Origin: Parvimonas sp.
GTDB lineage: Bacteria > Bacillota > Clostridia > Tissierellales > Peptoniphilaceae
Reading direction: 5' to 3'
Assembly (NCBI GenBank): GCA_022770425.1
Contig: JALEHY010000012.1
Span: 1-38,001 of the forward strand
Length of the DNA stretch: 38,001 bases
The position numbers and the translations under genes are program-made. Under the pieces are notes generated by a model. The model had not been told where the DNA came from and ran no database searches. It saw nothing but the letters and a program-made list of their open reading frames with translations. Positions 1 to 8,330 of this stretch are shown piece after piece. Each line of letters opens with the position of its first letter. The stretch's first letter is position 1.

Positions 1-258
1 GAGAATGAGCAGAAAATATTAGCCGAAGAAATAGCATACACCGACGCCACACCGTCGCTTTCACAGGCACAGCGATTACGAAAATTCAGCGAACAAGGCA
101 GATTGTCCATAGACACGATATTTGCCGTGTTAAGTGAAGAAAAGCCCAATCAAAAAGAACAGGTCAAATTCAAAACCGAGGATATACGCAAGTATTTCCC
201 CAAAAGTTATACAAGCCTTGATATGCAAAAGACAATTATCAGTCTGCTTGAAAAATGA
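1..258 (+). CDS. ParB/Spo0J-like partition protein, C-terminal fragment
   Basis: The frame is open from the window edge to a TGA at 256-258 and gives 85 residues, so the start lies outside the window. The stretch SLSQAQRLRKFSEQGRLS and the ending with YFPKSYTSLDMQ and IISLLEK resemble the C-terminus of the ParB-like proteins carried by conjugative and integrative elements of Clostridia. I recognise this by pattern only. Such proteins bind DNA and help maintain the element. Codon use is clearly richer in G and C than in the chromosomal genes after 2370, which fits mobile-element origin. TnpW and a TnpX-like recombinase follow directly on the same strand. Confidence 0.6.
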   Translation, partial: ENEQKILAEEIAYTDATPSLSQAQRLRKFSEQGRLSIDTIFAVLSEEKPNQKEQVKFKTEDIRKYFPKSYTSLDMQKTIISLLEK

Positions 259-293
259 CAGAGACAGAGAGAAAGAAACAGAGGTGAAGCAAG

Positions 294-479
294 ATGATGA
301 CTGGCATCAATTCAAATAAATCATCTGTATTCGCACCGTATTATGAAATGGACGATACGCCTTTTGTTATGAAAATCGGCGGGACAACATACGAAGTTAC
401 AACTCACTTCAGCACAAAAGGCGAAGAGACTGTATTGCAGCAGTTCAAAGATTTACTGATTGAACTTGATTTAGTCTGA
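294..479 (+). CDS. TnpW family transposon-encoded protein
   Basis: A 61-residue protein that starts with two adjacent ATG codons (294 and 297) after the purine-rich GAGGTGAAG. Its core, FVMKIGGTTYEVTTHFS, followed by an acidic helix ending in LLIELDLV, matches the small TnpW proteins encoded just before TnpX-type large serine recombinases in Clostridia. The role of TnpW is not well established; it travels with the recombinase and may assist or regulate excision. The gene lies between the ParB-like fragment and the recombinase, has the element's higher GC content, and is intact. Confidence 0.75.
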   Translation: MMTGINSNKSSVFAPYYEMDDTPFVMKIGGTTYEVTTHFSTKGEETVLQQFKDLLIELDLV

Positions 480-566
480 CTTGACACATTCGACACCGTG
501 GGTATTGCAGAGGTATAATTTGTTTACCTTGCAATGCCCGCCTGTCACGGAAAGGAGCAATCATAT

Positions 567-2263
567 ATGGCAGCAAACAAAAATACAAAAGGGCAGGAAA
601 ATGAAAAAATCACCGCCCTGTATTGTCGTCTGTCACAGGACGATAATGTGGACGGTGAGAGCAATTCAATATCCAATCAAAAAGAAATCTTGTTGGATTA
701 TGCAAAGAAAAAGGGATATTTACACCCACAATTCTTTGTAGATGACGGCATAAGCGGTACAACCTTTAACCGCCCCGGCTTTCAGGAAATGCAAAGGTTA
801 ATAGAAGACGGAAAGGTTTCAACCGTAATAGTTAAAGATTTATCCCGTTTCGGCAGAGAACATTTACTGTGCGGACACTATACCGAGATTGTATATCCTA
901 CACTCGGGGTAAACTTCATTGCATTACAGGAAAATGTTGATACAGACAAAGGTATAGGCACGGACATGATGCCATTTCACAACATCTTCAATGAATGGTA
1001 TGCCGCACAGACCTCCAAGAAGATACGAGCCGTAAACGAAATGAAAGCCGCCAAGGGAAAACGAGTATCGTCAACTGTTGCTTACGGTTACAAGAAAATC
1101 GAAGGGGATAAAGAGCAATGGTATATTGACGAGCCTGCGGCTGAAGTTGTGCGAAAAATCTATGAACTGTGTCTTTCGGGCAAAGGTCCGTCGCAAATAG
1201 CAAGGCAGTTGGAAAGAGAAAAGATTTTAACACCGACTGCGTATTACTATTCCGTCGGGAGAAATGCCTGTAACCCCATGCCGGTTAATATTTACCGGTG
1301 GAGCACCGAAACCATTATCAATATTCTCGATAATCAGCAATACATGGGTTGTACCGTAAACGGCAAATCCACCACCATAAGTTACAAGATACATAAGATG
1401 GTGGAAAAGTCAAAAGATGAATATCAGATTATTCCGAACACTCAGGAAGCAATCATCAGCGAAAACACTTGGCTGAGGTACAGGAGCTGAGAAAGAACAA
1501 GCGTAGAAACACCGCAACGGGAAGAAAGAGTTTGTTCTCGGGTTTGGTTTACTGTGCGGACTGCGGTTCAAAATTACACTTCTGTGCTTCCAAAAGCTTA
1601 AAGAAAAATCAAGAGTTTTTCCGTTGTGCCAATTACAAAGACGGCAGAGGGTCTTGTACGATTCACTACATACGCGATGTTGTTCTTGAAAGAATAGTAA
1701 CGGAAGCGATAAGTGAATTATCCGATTTTATCCGCAGTTACAACAGCGTGTTTATGTATCTTCTTGCTCAAAAGAAAGGCAAAAGCAATCACAACAGGGA
1801 GAAACTTCTCCAATCAACCATAGAGAGCAGTAAAAAGAGAATATTGGATTTGGATAAGCTGTTTTCAAGAATCTACGAAGACAACATTAACGGCAAATTG
1901 TCGGACGAGCGTTACAGCCGTATGGCTTACGAATACGAATCCGAGCAAAAAGAACTTGCCATAAAGGTTGCCGAATGTGAAAAGCAGTTGATTGAATTGC
2001 AGAAGCAAACTGTTGATATGAAGATGCTCTATCAGGGACTTTCGGAATTTACAGAGATGAAAGAACTGACGCCATTAGTTGTGAATAAACTCATCGAACA
2101 CATTGAAATCCACAACAACGAAAAGAAACATTCACACAACAATGTAAAAGTAGACATCAACTTTACCGCTATCGGTTTGTTTGATGTTCCCACAGAACAG
2201 GAGCTGTTAAAAGCGGTTGAAGAAATCAAAAACCGCAAACAGCTTACGGAAAAATCCGCATAA
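567..2263 (+). pseudogene. tnpX: TnpX-type large serine recombinase, frameshifted
   Basis: Site-specific recombinase that would excise and integrate the element. The start chosen is ATG 567, because AAAGGAG lies about 10 bases upstream. The N-terminal resolvase domain has the catalytic serine in YCRLSQDD (Ser23), then VIVKDLSRFGRE. A recombinase domain follows, then a zinc-ribbon (YCADCGSKLHFC, later FRCANYKDGRGSC) and a coiled-coil C-terminus. The frame breaks near 1477: the first frame ends at TGA 1488-1490, while the rest continues in the -1 frame (VQELRKNKRR onward) to 2263. One missing base near the GG at 1477-1478 restores a continuous protein of about 565 residues, the expected family length. 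No slippery heptamer is present, so this is a disabled gene or a sequencing error rather than programmed frameshifting. Confidence 0.85.
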
Positions 2264-2268
2264 AAAAT

Positions 2269-2298
2269 GGTGTAACCCCATATTACTGAGGTTACACC
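2269..2298 (+). terminator. Inverted repeat after the recombinase, near the element end
   Basis: GGTGTAACC (2269-2277) and GGTTACACC (2290-2298) are perfect 9-base arms around a 12-base loop, six bases after the recombinase stop. There is no strong T run, so it could be a terminator hairpin or part of the element's terminal recombination region. GC content falls sharply after about 2330, which places the element boundary between here and the OsmC gene. Confidence 0.5.
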
Positions 2299-2369
2299 GG
2301 CATTTCTAAAAGACTTCCTTATTAACCCGTGGCAAATACACTTGTGTTTTAAACTCTATTAAAATAATC

Positions 2370-2795
2370 TTATAAAATTTCTATAGAAAATGTTTGTTTG
2401 ATTTTATCGTCAATCGCAATATTAACAGTACAAAATTTACTTGCAAGAGAAATTACCTTTTCAATTTCAGAAATATCAGATTTAGTTTTTAAACTGTATA
2501 AAGTTCTTATTTCATCATATTCTTGATACTTAAAAGGTGTGTCATCAATATTTTCGGTAACTCTTACATCAGCCTCAACTTCAACTTCTAAATCTGAAAA
2601 TTCAACTTTATAAAATTTTGCAGCTTTCATAAAAGTCAAAATTTTACATCCGGCTAAAGATCCCATAAATAATGCTCCCGGACTCATATAACCGGAATTT
2701 GCATCTTTACATTTCAAACTGTGAGTAACTACATCCTGCATATTACTATTTAAAATCATCTCTCCATTTTCATGTAACTTAACTTTACAAATCAT
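2370..2795 (-). CDS. OsmC/Ohr family protein
   Basis: A 141-residue cytoplasmic protein of the OsmC/Ohr fold, whose members reduce organic hydroperoxides with a reactive cysteine pair. Both family cysteines are present: Cys50 in GSLAGCKILTFM, and Cys122 in SKFCTVNIAI at the start of the last strands. The length is normal for the family. The gene is 6 bases downstream of the DUF819 protein and probably shares its transcript; its own ribosome binding site is weak, so translational coupling is possible. Substrate and subfamily (OsmC, Ohr or YhfA-like) cannot be fixed from sequence alone. It is the first host-like gene after the mobile element. Confidence 0.8.
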   Translation of the reverse strand: MICKVKLHENGEMILNSNMQDVVTHSLKCKDANSGYMSPGALFMGSLAGCKILTFMKAAKFYKVEFSDLEVEVEADVRVTENIDDTPFKYQEYDEIRTLYSLKTKSDISEIEKVISLASKFCTVNIAIDDKIKQTFSIEIL

Positions 2796-2801
2796 AATTA
2801 A

Positions 2802-4055
2802 CTAAAAAGCCTTTAAAATATTTCCCACGATTAAACCGTAGTAGTTACCTATAACATATCCCAAAATTCCAACTAACATTGCAGGAACAACAAGTTGATT
2901 CCAACCTCTGGCAATTGCAAGTGCAGCTGCAGTTGTAGGTCCGCCTATATTAGCATTTGATGCTATACATGCTTCTTCAACAGAGAATCTAAATAATTTA
3001 GCAAAGATAAATGTTATAATCATATTAATAACTACGATGATAACACAGAATACTAACAACCAAGGTGCTTTTTTCAAAATAATTTCCAATGAAGCAGGCG
3101 CTCCTATTACACCAAAGAATATGTGAATTAAGAAAGTTCCTATTTCATCAGCACCTGAAACATTTCTTAAAAATTTAGTATAAGTTGCCAATATTACAGT
3201 GATTGTAGTCATTAGTAAATACTTACTTCCCAAAAGTCCAAAGAATAAGTTTACAAAGAAACCACCTAATCCTGTAGTGTTTTCAGGTTTGAATCCTGAA
3301 ATATAATTTCCAAGTTCAGTTGAAATTGCAAGAATAACAAATGCAATTGAAACAACTTTTGCAACATCAAGTAATGAAATATCTTTTTTAGCCCAGAATT
3401 GAGCAGCTTTATTTTCGCCTTCTTTTCCGAATTTTTCCATTTCATCTTCATAAGGATGTGAATAGTGTTTTCTGAAAAATTTCAATGTTGGAATAATAGT
3501 CAAACTTACAAAGTAAATTCCCATGAACAAATTGTCAGCTACTACAGCAGAACCCAACAAACTCTTATCAGATAACGGGAATGCATCTGACATTGCAACT
3601 AAGTTCATACTACCACCTGTATAAGTACCTACCATCATTGCAGTCAATTTATAAAGTTCAGGAATTAAATTTTTCAACAAGAAAAATGCAATAAATGCCC
3701 CTAAAATAGTTCCAATTCCGCTTAGTAAATAAATTACTATAAGTTTTCCGGATTCTTTCCAAACTTTTCTCAAGTCTGCTTTGAAAAGTAACATCGGAAT
3801 TGCAAGCGGTACCACCCAACCCCAAACAAGATCGTATGCCGGAGTGTCGTATGCAGGAATAATTCTGAAATTTGATAAAAGCATAGTAAATGCTAATGCA
3901 AGAATACATCCTGTAATTTTACCTGCCCAACTGTAAGTTTGTTCTAACCAAATACTAACTGCTGCAATTACACATAAAATTGTAAGAAGCACCAAAGTAT
4001 TATCAGGTTTAATTAATGACCATAATTGAGTAGGGTCATTCGTAAAAAGCGTCAT
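2802..4055 (-). CDS. DUF819 (YjcL-like) integral membrane protein
   Basis: A 417-residue polytopic membrane protein with about ten hydrophobic segments, for example TLVLLTILCVIAAVSIWL, and Gly/Ala-rich repeats such as GTYTGGSMNLVAM and NANIGGPTTAAALA. These mark the DUF819 family, whose transport substrate is unknown. The frame stays open to 4154, but ATG 4055 is the start: GGAGG sits 8 bases upstream, and a consensus promoter (4098-4126) lies inside the longer reading frame, so the upstream codons would be at or before the transcript start. It leads a probable two-gene transcript with the OsmC-like gene. Confidence 0.85.
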   Translation of the reverse strand: MTLFTNDPTQLWSLIKPDNTLVLLTILCVIAAVSIWLEQTYSWAGKITGCILALAFTMLLSNFRIIPAYDTPAYDLVWGWVVPLAIPMLLFKADLRKVWKESGKLIVIYLLSGIGTILGAFIAFFLLKNLIPELYKLTAMMVGTYTGGSMNLVAMSDAFPLSDKSLLGSAVVADNLFMGIYFVSLTIIPTLKFFRKHYSHPYEDEMEKFGKEGENKAAQFWAKKDISLLDVAKVVSIAFVILAISTELGNYISGFKPENTTGLGGFFVNLFFGLLGSKYLLMTTITVILATYTKFLRNVSGADEIGTFLIHIFFGVIGAPASLEIILKKAPWLLVFCVIIVVINMIITFIFAKLFRFSVEEACIASNANIGGPTTAAALAIARGWNQLVVPAMLVGILGYVIGNYYGLIVGNILKAF

Positions 4056-4097
4056 AAAAATACCTCCATAAAAAATTTTGAGACAATGCTCATCATT

Positions 4098-4126
4098 ATT
4101 ATACATCAATAAAATTCTTGTGTCAA
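4098..4126 (-). promoter_or_regulatory. Sigma-A-type promoter of the DUF819-osmC transcript
   Basis: On the minus strand TTGACA (4126-4121), a 17-base spacer and TATAAT (4103-4098) form a perfect consensus promoter about 43 bases upstream of ATG 4055. It rules out the longer reading frame starting at 4154. Confidence 0.85.
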
Positions 4127-4155
4127 TCGTTTTTATCAAAAGAATTTTATACATT

Positions 4156-4480
4156 ATTGAATTACCTGTTATATAGAGTATATATTATAATATTACGCAA
4201 TAATGTCCTGACACCTGTTTAAACCATAGTTTATTGTTTTTATAGCATACTATATTTCATCAAATTTAACCGATTCCAAAAATACTCTCTGATTAGTCTC
4301 AAACAAAATTCCTTTATAAAATCTGATATAAAATTATAAATTTAAAAATTTTCTTTTTTATTTTATTAGGTTAAACCTATTTATTTTTTCAATTATATAG
4401 TTTACTATTGATATCAAAAAATTTTTTAGATATAATGATAATGTTTCGCTAAATTTTTAAATGATTATAACTAAGGTAGA
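4156..4480. other. AT-rich intergenic region
   Basis: No gene or RNA is apparent between the DUF819 promoter and the decayed membrane gene at 4481. The only clear element is the plus-strand promoter at 4408-4436. Confidence 0.6.
4408..4436 (+). promoter_or_regulatory. Sigma-A-type promoter before the decayed membrane locus
   Basis: TTGATA (4408-4413), a 17-base spacer and TATAAT (4431-4436) form a near-consensus promoter whose transcript would start just before ATG 4481. A strong promoter in front of broken genes suggests recent decay. Confidence 0.75.
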
Positions 4481-4787
4481 ATGAAAAAGTTAAATTTTTA
4501 TATATTTTCTTTGTTTTGTACTTTTGCTGTATTAAACTCAATATTATATTATTTATTTGAATTTAATATTCTTGCAAAATTACCATTTTATACTAATTTG
4601 AAAATGTATATGATATCTGTACCTTTCAACAGAAGAAAATAAATATTTAAGAAGATTATTAGTGAAAAATATACTATTAATTTTAAACATATTGTTTATA
4701 GACTTTTTCTTGATAAGTTTTCTTGATTATATTATGAAATTAGAGTTAGCTCGGACTGTAACTAAGACTTTGATGTTATTTATATAG
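4481..4787 (+). pseudogene. Frameshifted small membrane protein
   Basis: ATG 4481 opens a hydrophobic frame (MKKLNFYIFSLFCTFAVLN at the start) that ends after 53 codons at TAA 4640-4642. The adjacent frame then continues as STEENKYLRRLLVKN followed by two more hydrophobic stretches, to TAG 4785-4787. Joining them near 4620, in the run GTACCTTTC, gives one protein of about 100 residues with three or four membrane segments, like a short transporter or immunity-type membrane protein. I do not recognise the family. A good promoter lies upstream, and a second small membrane ORF and a strong terminator follow, so this was once a short operon. Confidence 0.5.
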
Positions 4788-4794
4788 TGGGATT

Positions 4795-5019
4795 ATGATG
4801 AAAAAATTTTTAAAATATAAAATATTGTATTGGTTTGGGATTTTGTTATCGGTTTTTAGTTTTTTTTTGATAGATATGCAAAATTTATTGAAAGTACAAG
4901 AAATCGCTAAGTCTTTCATAGAAATGTTGATTGACTTTATATTATTTTTTATTTACTTAGATAAGGCGTTGGATAAAAATAGAAATATTTTACAAAAAAG
5001 CTATTTAAGTAAAACTTAA
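4795..5019 (+). CDS. Hypothetical small membrane protein
   Basis: A 74-residue protein with two hydrophobic segments (ILYWFGILLSVFSFFLI and FIEMLIDFILFFIYL) and a basic tail. ATG codons at 4795 and 4798 follow the TAG of the preceding broken gene by 7 bases, with only a weak GTGGG ribosome site, so it may be coupled to that gene or may be the C-terminal part of a once longer protein. Its last codons form part of the terminator stem at 4994-5030. I do not recognise the family. Confidence 0.45.
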   Translation: MMKKFLKYKILYWFGILLSVFSFFLIDMQNLLKVQEIAKSFIEMLIDFILFFIYLDKALDKNRNILQKSYLSKT

Positions 5020-5030
5020 ATAGCTTTTTT
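4994..5030 (+). terminator. Strong intrinsic terminator
   Basis: Perfect 16-base arms (4994-5009 and 5015-5030) surround the 5-base loop TAAAA and run into a T tract. It ends the small membrane locus and overlaps the end of its last reading frame. The A tract on the left also lets it work on the other strand. Confidence 0.85.
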
Positions 5031-5116
5031 GTTTGATATCGTTGATATTAAAGCTAAAAAATAGTGTAAAAAGTGTCCATATACAAACCGATATATATCA
5101 AACAAGATAAAACTCA

Positions 5117-5149
5117 AAAAATATAAGTATCTCTGACACCTATATTTTT
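5117..5149 (-). terminator. Terminator of the ArsS minus-strand operon
   Basis: Twelve-base arms (5117-5128 and 5138-5149) pair with one G-U wobble around a 9-base loop. On the minus strand the hairpin follows the phosphotransferase stop and is followed by a T-rich tract. Confidence 0.6.
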
Positions 5150-5154
5150 CAAAA

Positions 5155-6120
5155 TTAAAAATATTCTTTCATTAAGTTTTTCATAAAATCTATATTGATA
5201 AATTCTTTTATTTTTAAAAAAGTATCTTCATTTTTTATAAGTTTATCTTTTTTATTATACTCTAAATACGCATTTGCACACCAACTTAACGCTCTTGAGT
5301 ACAAGTATGGTTTATAAATTTCGACTCTTTGTTCGATTGATATTTTTCTACCTAAATTTCTCTCATATTCTGTAAAAAATTTATTTTCATACTCTTTATC
5401 TGCAACATAGTCTGTTTTCCACTTAGTTGTTGTAAGAGCCAAAAAATGTGTAATGTCTTGGCAAGGATCTGAAATAACGGCTTTTTCCCAGTCAATTAAA
5501 TAGGATTTTTCTCCGATTATAAAATTTTGGGAATTTACCTCTGTGTTATTCAGACAAAATACGTTGCCATTTTCAAAATATTTAGAATTACCTTTATTTT
5601 TTTCCAAATAATTCAAAAAATCATAAAAAAATTTCTTTTGTTCCTTTTCTATCAAATCACTTTTAAAAACATCTTTAAGCCAAAAATTCGCTTCATTTAT
5701 CCTATCTTGTAATATATCTTTTTCAACTAAAAAACCATTACATTTTGAAACATCAAGTAAATGAATCTTTGCAAATATTTTAGCGGCTTTTTCTAAATCT
5801 TTTTCATAAATTAACGGTCTTCCGTCTAAAAATTCCATAAGTATAACTCCGTTTAACAGTTTATTTTCTGTATCATCGACAAAATAAACTTTTGGTGTCA
5901 CTTCTGATTTTTCTAAAAATTTAAGAGTACTGTATTCATACATTATCTGATTTGGTAAATTCATCTGGCTTTTCGAATTTATCCTTAATACAAATTTTCC
6001 TTTATCCGTAGTTAAAAGATAATTTATATTGTATTCTCCTTGATTTAAAAAAGTTATGTCGTAATTTGAAAACCCTAATTTTTTTTTATTTTGTTCAATA
6101 TAATCTAAAACTTCTTTCAA
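5155..6120 (-). CDS. Aminoglycoside/choline kinase-fold phosphotransferase, atypical active site
   Basis: A 321-residue protein of the APH/choline-kinase fold, usually an ATP-dependent small-molecule kinase. Visible elements are the beta strand KFVLRINSK (residues 42-50), the hinge VILMEFLDGRPL (92-103), the catalytic-loop region at 188-201 and the metal-binding LIDWE (Asp210). In place of the usual HxDxxxxN, residues 192-199 read NTEVNSQN: the His is Asn, the catalytic Asp is Glu, and the final Asn is kept. The start is TTG 6120, preceded by AGGAG about 7 bases away; that site overlaps the stop of the upstream VTT gene. It is the last gene of the ArsS minus-strand operon, which suggests it acts on a metabolite or product of that pathway. 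Activity and substrate are unknown. Confidence 0.75.
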   Translation of the reverse strand: MKEVLDYIEQNKKKLGFSNYDITFLNQGEYNINYLLTTDKGKFVLRINSKSQMNLPNQIMYEYSTLKFLEKSEVTPKVYFVDDTENKLLNGVILMEFLDGRPLIYEKDLEKAAKIFAKIHLLDVSKCNGFLVEKDILQDRINEANFWLKDVFKSDLIEKEQKKFFYDFLNYLEKNKGNSKYFENGNVFCLNNTEVNSQNFIIGEKSYLIDWEKAVISDPCQDITHFLALTTTKWKTDYVADKEYENKFFTEYERNLGRKISIEQRVEIYKPYLYSRALSWCANAYLEYNKKDKLIKNEDTFLKIKEFINIDFMKNLMKEYF

Positions 6121-6129
6121 AAATTTCTC

Positions 6130-6831
6130 CTAATTTGTTTTCTTATGTTTTTCTGTATAAATTTTCTTGATTAAAAAAACTAAAATTGAAACGGCAAATA
6201 ATATAAACAATCCTGTAACAAAAGTTTTTGCTCCGCCAGTCAATGTACTTCCTATATAGGAATATATTATCGTAGCAGGTAACTGTCCAAGTCCCGTAGC
6301 CCATATAAAACTCCAAGCACTCATAGATGTAAGTCCCGCAGCATAACTTATAGGATCAAACGGCACAAACGGCAACAATCTTGCGATTAATATCGTGTAT
6401 TTACCGTATCTGTCAAAAAACACTTCCACTTCCTGTAATGCAAATTTTGTTGCGAATTTTTCAGCTACATTTCTTCCCAAAATCCTTGCGATATAAAAGC
6501 AAAGAATTGCTCCTACCATAGAGCTTGTCCATGAAAGAAACGCCCCAAATTGCCAACCGAATATTGCAGCATTTGCAAATGTTATAAAAAATGCAGGAAT
6601 AGGTGCTGCAATAGATTGAAATACCATTAACATAAAAGAAATGAAAATTGCTAATTTTCCGTAAGACAATATATAATTTTTTACATTTTCCAAAACTTCA
6701 TCTGTACTTGATCCTTTAAATAATAAAACCATCTCTTTTATTTTTTCATTTACCGGTTTTACAAACACACAAATTAAAACAACCGCTAAAAGAGCAACCA
6801 ATTTTATAATTGTCGATTTTTTTAATTTCAT
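6130..6831 (-). CDS. TVP38/TMEM64 (VTT domain) membrane protein
   Basis: A 233-residue membrane protein of the VTT/DedA-like superfamily. After an N-terminal membrane segment come the family landmarks: FITFANAAIFGWQFGAFLSW, the helix ending in FYIARILGRNVAEKF, and the re-entrant LLPFVPFDPISYAAGLTSM, then two closing membrane helices. Related proteins act as lipid scramblases or flippases; the substrate here is unknown. The start has AGGAGG about 6 bases upstream. It lies 28 bases after the ArsS stop and its own stop overlaps the next gene's ribosome site, so it is in the ArsS operon. A second VTT protein is encoded in the divergent arm (9100-9747). Confidence 0.85.
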   Translation of the reverse strand: MKLKKSTIIKLVALLAVVLICVFVKPVNEKIKEMVLLFKGSSTDEVLENVKNYILSYGKLAIFISFMLMVFQSIAAPIPAFFITFANAAIFGWQFGAFLSWTSSMVGAILCFYIARILGRNVAEKFATKFALQEVEVFFDRYGKYTILIARLLPFVPFDPISYAAGLTSMSAWSFIWATGLGQLPATIIYSYIGSTLTGGAKTFVTGLFILFAVSILVFLIKKIYTEKHKKTN

Positions 6832-6847
6832 ATTTCCTCCTTAATTT

Positions 6848-6880
6848 GTCAGTCAACGACTAACCCAGCTCTCCGCCTCA
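6848..6880 (-). promoter_or_regulatory. Putative bacterial SECIS element of arsS
   Basis: Downstream of the UGA (6880-6878) the minus-strand RNA can form GUUAGUC (6864-6858), loop GUU, GACUGAC (6854-6848): seven pairs with one G-U wobble. The loop begins with G about 20 bases after the UGA, within the range described for bacterial SECIS hairpins. The UAG stop lies inside the stem. Confidence 0.55.
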
Positions 6881-7906
6881 GGAGCTTCCTGCCCCTGCCG
6901 TACAACCGTAACAATGATTACCGGTGACTATTTTCCGTTTCTTAAAGTCATTATCTCTGTAATCTCTTATATGTTTTTTTTCGCTGTTTATTTTCAAATT
7001 TACTGCTTGATTAAAATCACAATCAAAAATATAGCCGTCATAAGATACATTTATCTCATTTCTGCACATCAAAAACTCAACGGTATCTTCATTATAGGCA
7101 TTATATAATTTTGTCATATAATTTTCCAATTTATCCTTTTTATACAAAGTAATTCCAAACCTACCTATAGGATTGTTCGTTATTACAAACAAATTATTAA
7201 AAACTATACCGTACTCTAAAAATAATTTTTCTTTGTATTCAGCTTCTAAACACTCCTGTGATGAAGGTAAAAACGCACCATTAGGATTATAAACTAAATT
7301 TAAAGTTAATTCTTTTCCGTATCCCACTTTATTTAATTTTCTGAGTACTTCTATAGAACTGTCATATACACCCAATCCTCTTACTCCGTCAGTAATCTCT
7401 TTAGTGTAAAAAGGAAGAGAACAAAAAATCGTAACTTTATTTTCAGCATAAAAATCAATAAGATGTTTGTATTTATCATCCAATAAAATACTCAAATTTG
7501 TTCTGACTATTACCTCTTGTGCAATTTTTGAAGACTTTGATACTAAATACTCAAAATCAGAAACCATTTCAGGAGCTCCGCCTGTTATATCCATAACCTT
7601 AAAATTATGTTTTTCAAAGACATAAAGACAATCATCCATGATATCTCTTTTCATATATTCCTTCCTTTGAGGTCCCGCTTCAACATGACAGTGTTTACAA
7701 GCTAAATTACATATTTTTCCTATATTCAACTGCATAATTTCCATTTTTGTCGTTTCTAAAAAATTTTTATTTTTTACAGTTTCATAAAATTTAGGAATGT
7801 AGTCAATGTTATTTAAAACTTTTTTATAAAATTCTATTGAATTTGAAAAAGTCAGTTTACTTTCAGAAGTCTTATTTGTATCTTCTCTTCTAATTAAATT
7901 AAATAT
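6860..7906 (-). CDS. arsS: ArsS-family radical SAM selenoprotein, in-frame UGA as Sec
   Basis: Radical SAM enzyme of the family annotated as arsenosugar-biosynthesis radical SAM (seleno)protein ArsS. The cluster-binding CNLACKHCHVEAG and GGAPE are present, and a DUF3641-like C-terminus ends in CYGCTAGAGSS. There the codon is UGA (6880-6878), followed in frame by GGELG and a UAG at 6862-6860. Family members have GSSCGG at this point, so the UGA reads as Sec at about residue 343 of 348. At the other end the first ATG (7744) has no ribosome site and lies too close to the cluster motif. The frame is open 54 codons further to an in-frame TGA and contains no ATG, GTG or TTG, yet AGAGGTGA sits correctly before an ATA at 7906. 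I therefore place the start at ATA 7906. The operon order is AhpD-like, arsS, VTT, phosphotransferase. Confidence 0.85.
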
Positions 7907-7926
7907 AAAATCACCTCTAAATCAAA

Positions 7927-8268
7927 CTATAATTTTAATTCTTCCACTGTATTTTTCATTGTAAATCCATTAACTAAAGTAATTCCTGCCTGCATTGCAG
8001 ATGCAACATGCAATACTTCTGTAATTTGCTCTTCAGTAACACCCATTGAAATAAGCGTTTGAGTATAAGCATCTATACAATACGGACAACGTGTAGCAAA
8101 AGCAACAGCTAAAGCACATAACGCTTTTTCCTTTTTAGTTAAACTTCCGTCTGATGTACTGTCAGCATAATATTTTAAAAATTCGTCCCATAAATTTTTA
8201 GCTTGCTCTCCTAAAACACCTTTTCCAAAATTTTCTAAATCTTTTTTTTCGAAATAATTACTATTCAT
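7927..8268 (-). CDS. AhpD-like carboxymuconolactone decarboxylase-family protein (ArsS-associated)
   Basis: A 113-residue protein of the AhpD/CMD fold, similar to the peroxidase-like protein found with ArsS. The redox motif CPYC (Cys61, Cys64) is followed by IDAYTQTLISMGVTEEQI and the helix with HVASAMQAG. AhpD-type proteins use this CxxC for thiol-disulfide or peroxide chemistry. It is the first gene of the minus-strand ArsS operon, with AGGAGG before ATG 8268, and its stop lies 20 bases before the unusual arsS start. Both active-site positions are Cys codons, not UGA. The partner thiol and substrate are unknown. Confidence 0.85.
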   Translation of the reverse strand: MNSNYFEKKDLENFGKGVLGEQAKNLWDEFLKYYADSTSDGSLTKKEKALCALAVAFATRCPYCIDAYTQTLISMGVTEEQITEVLHVASAMQAGITLVNGFTMKNTVEELKL

Positions 8269-8300
8269 AAAAAACCTCCTAATAAAATATTTATGTATTT

Positions 8301-8330
8301 ATTATACTATATCGGTTATTAAATTACTAA
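8301..8330 (-). promoter_or_regulatory. Candidate promoter of the ArsS minus-strand operon
   Basis: On the minus strand a perfect TATAAT (8306-8301) is preceded, after an 18-base spacer, by TTAGTA (8330-8325). The -35 is weak; the -10 lies about 33 bases before ATG 8268. Confidence 0.45.

Noticed and set aside
534..566. Longer start of the recombinase at ATG 534
   Set aside because: ATG 567 has AAAGGAG at a good distance and matches the family's N-terminus; the upstream codons have no ribosome site.
1461..1490. Programmed -1 frameshift in the recombinase
   Set aside because: No X XXY YYZ slippery heptamer and no clear downstream structure; a missing base explains it better.
4056..4154. N-terminal extension of the DUF819 protein
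   Set aside because: A consensus promoter (4098-4126) lies inside it and ATG 4055 has its own GGAGG.
4209..5140. Short TGACACCT repeats flanking the decayed membrane locus
   Set aside because: Only 8 bases are shared, the context differs, and one copy is part of a terminator loop; not convincing as mobile-element ends.
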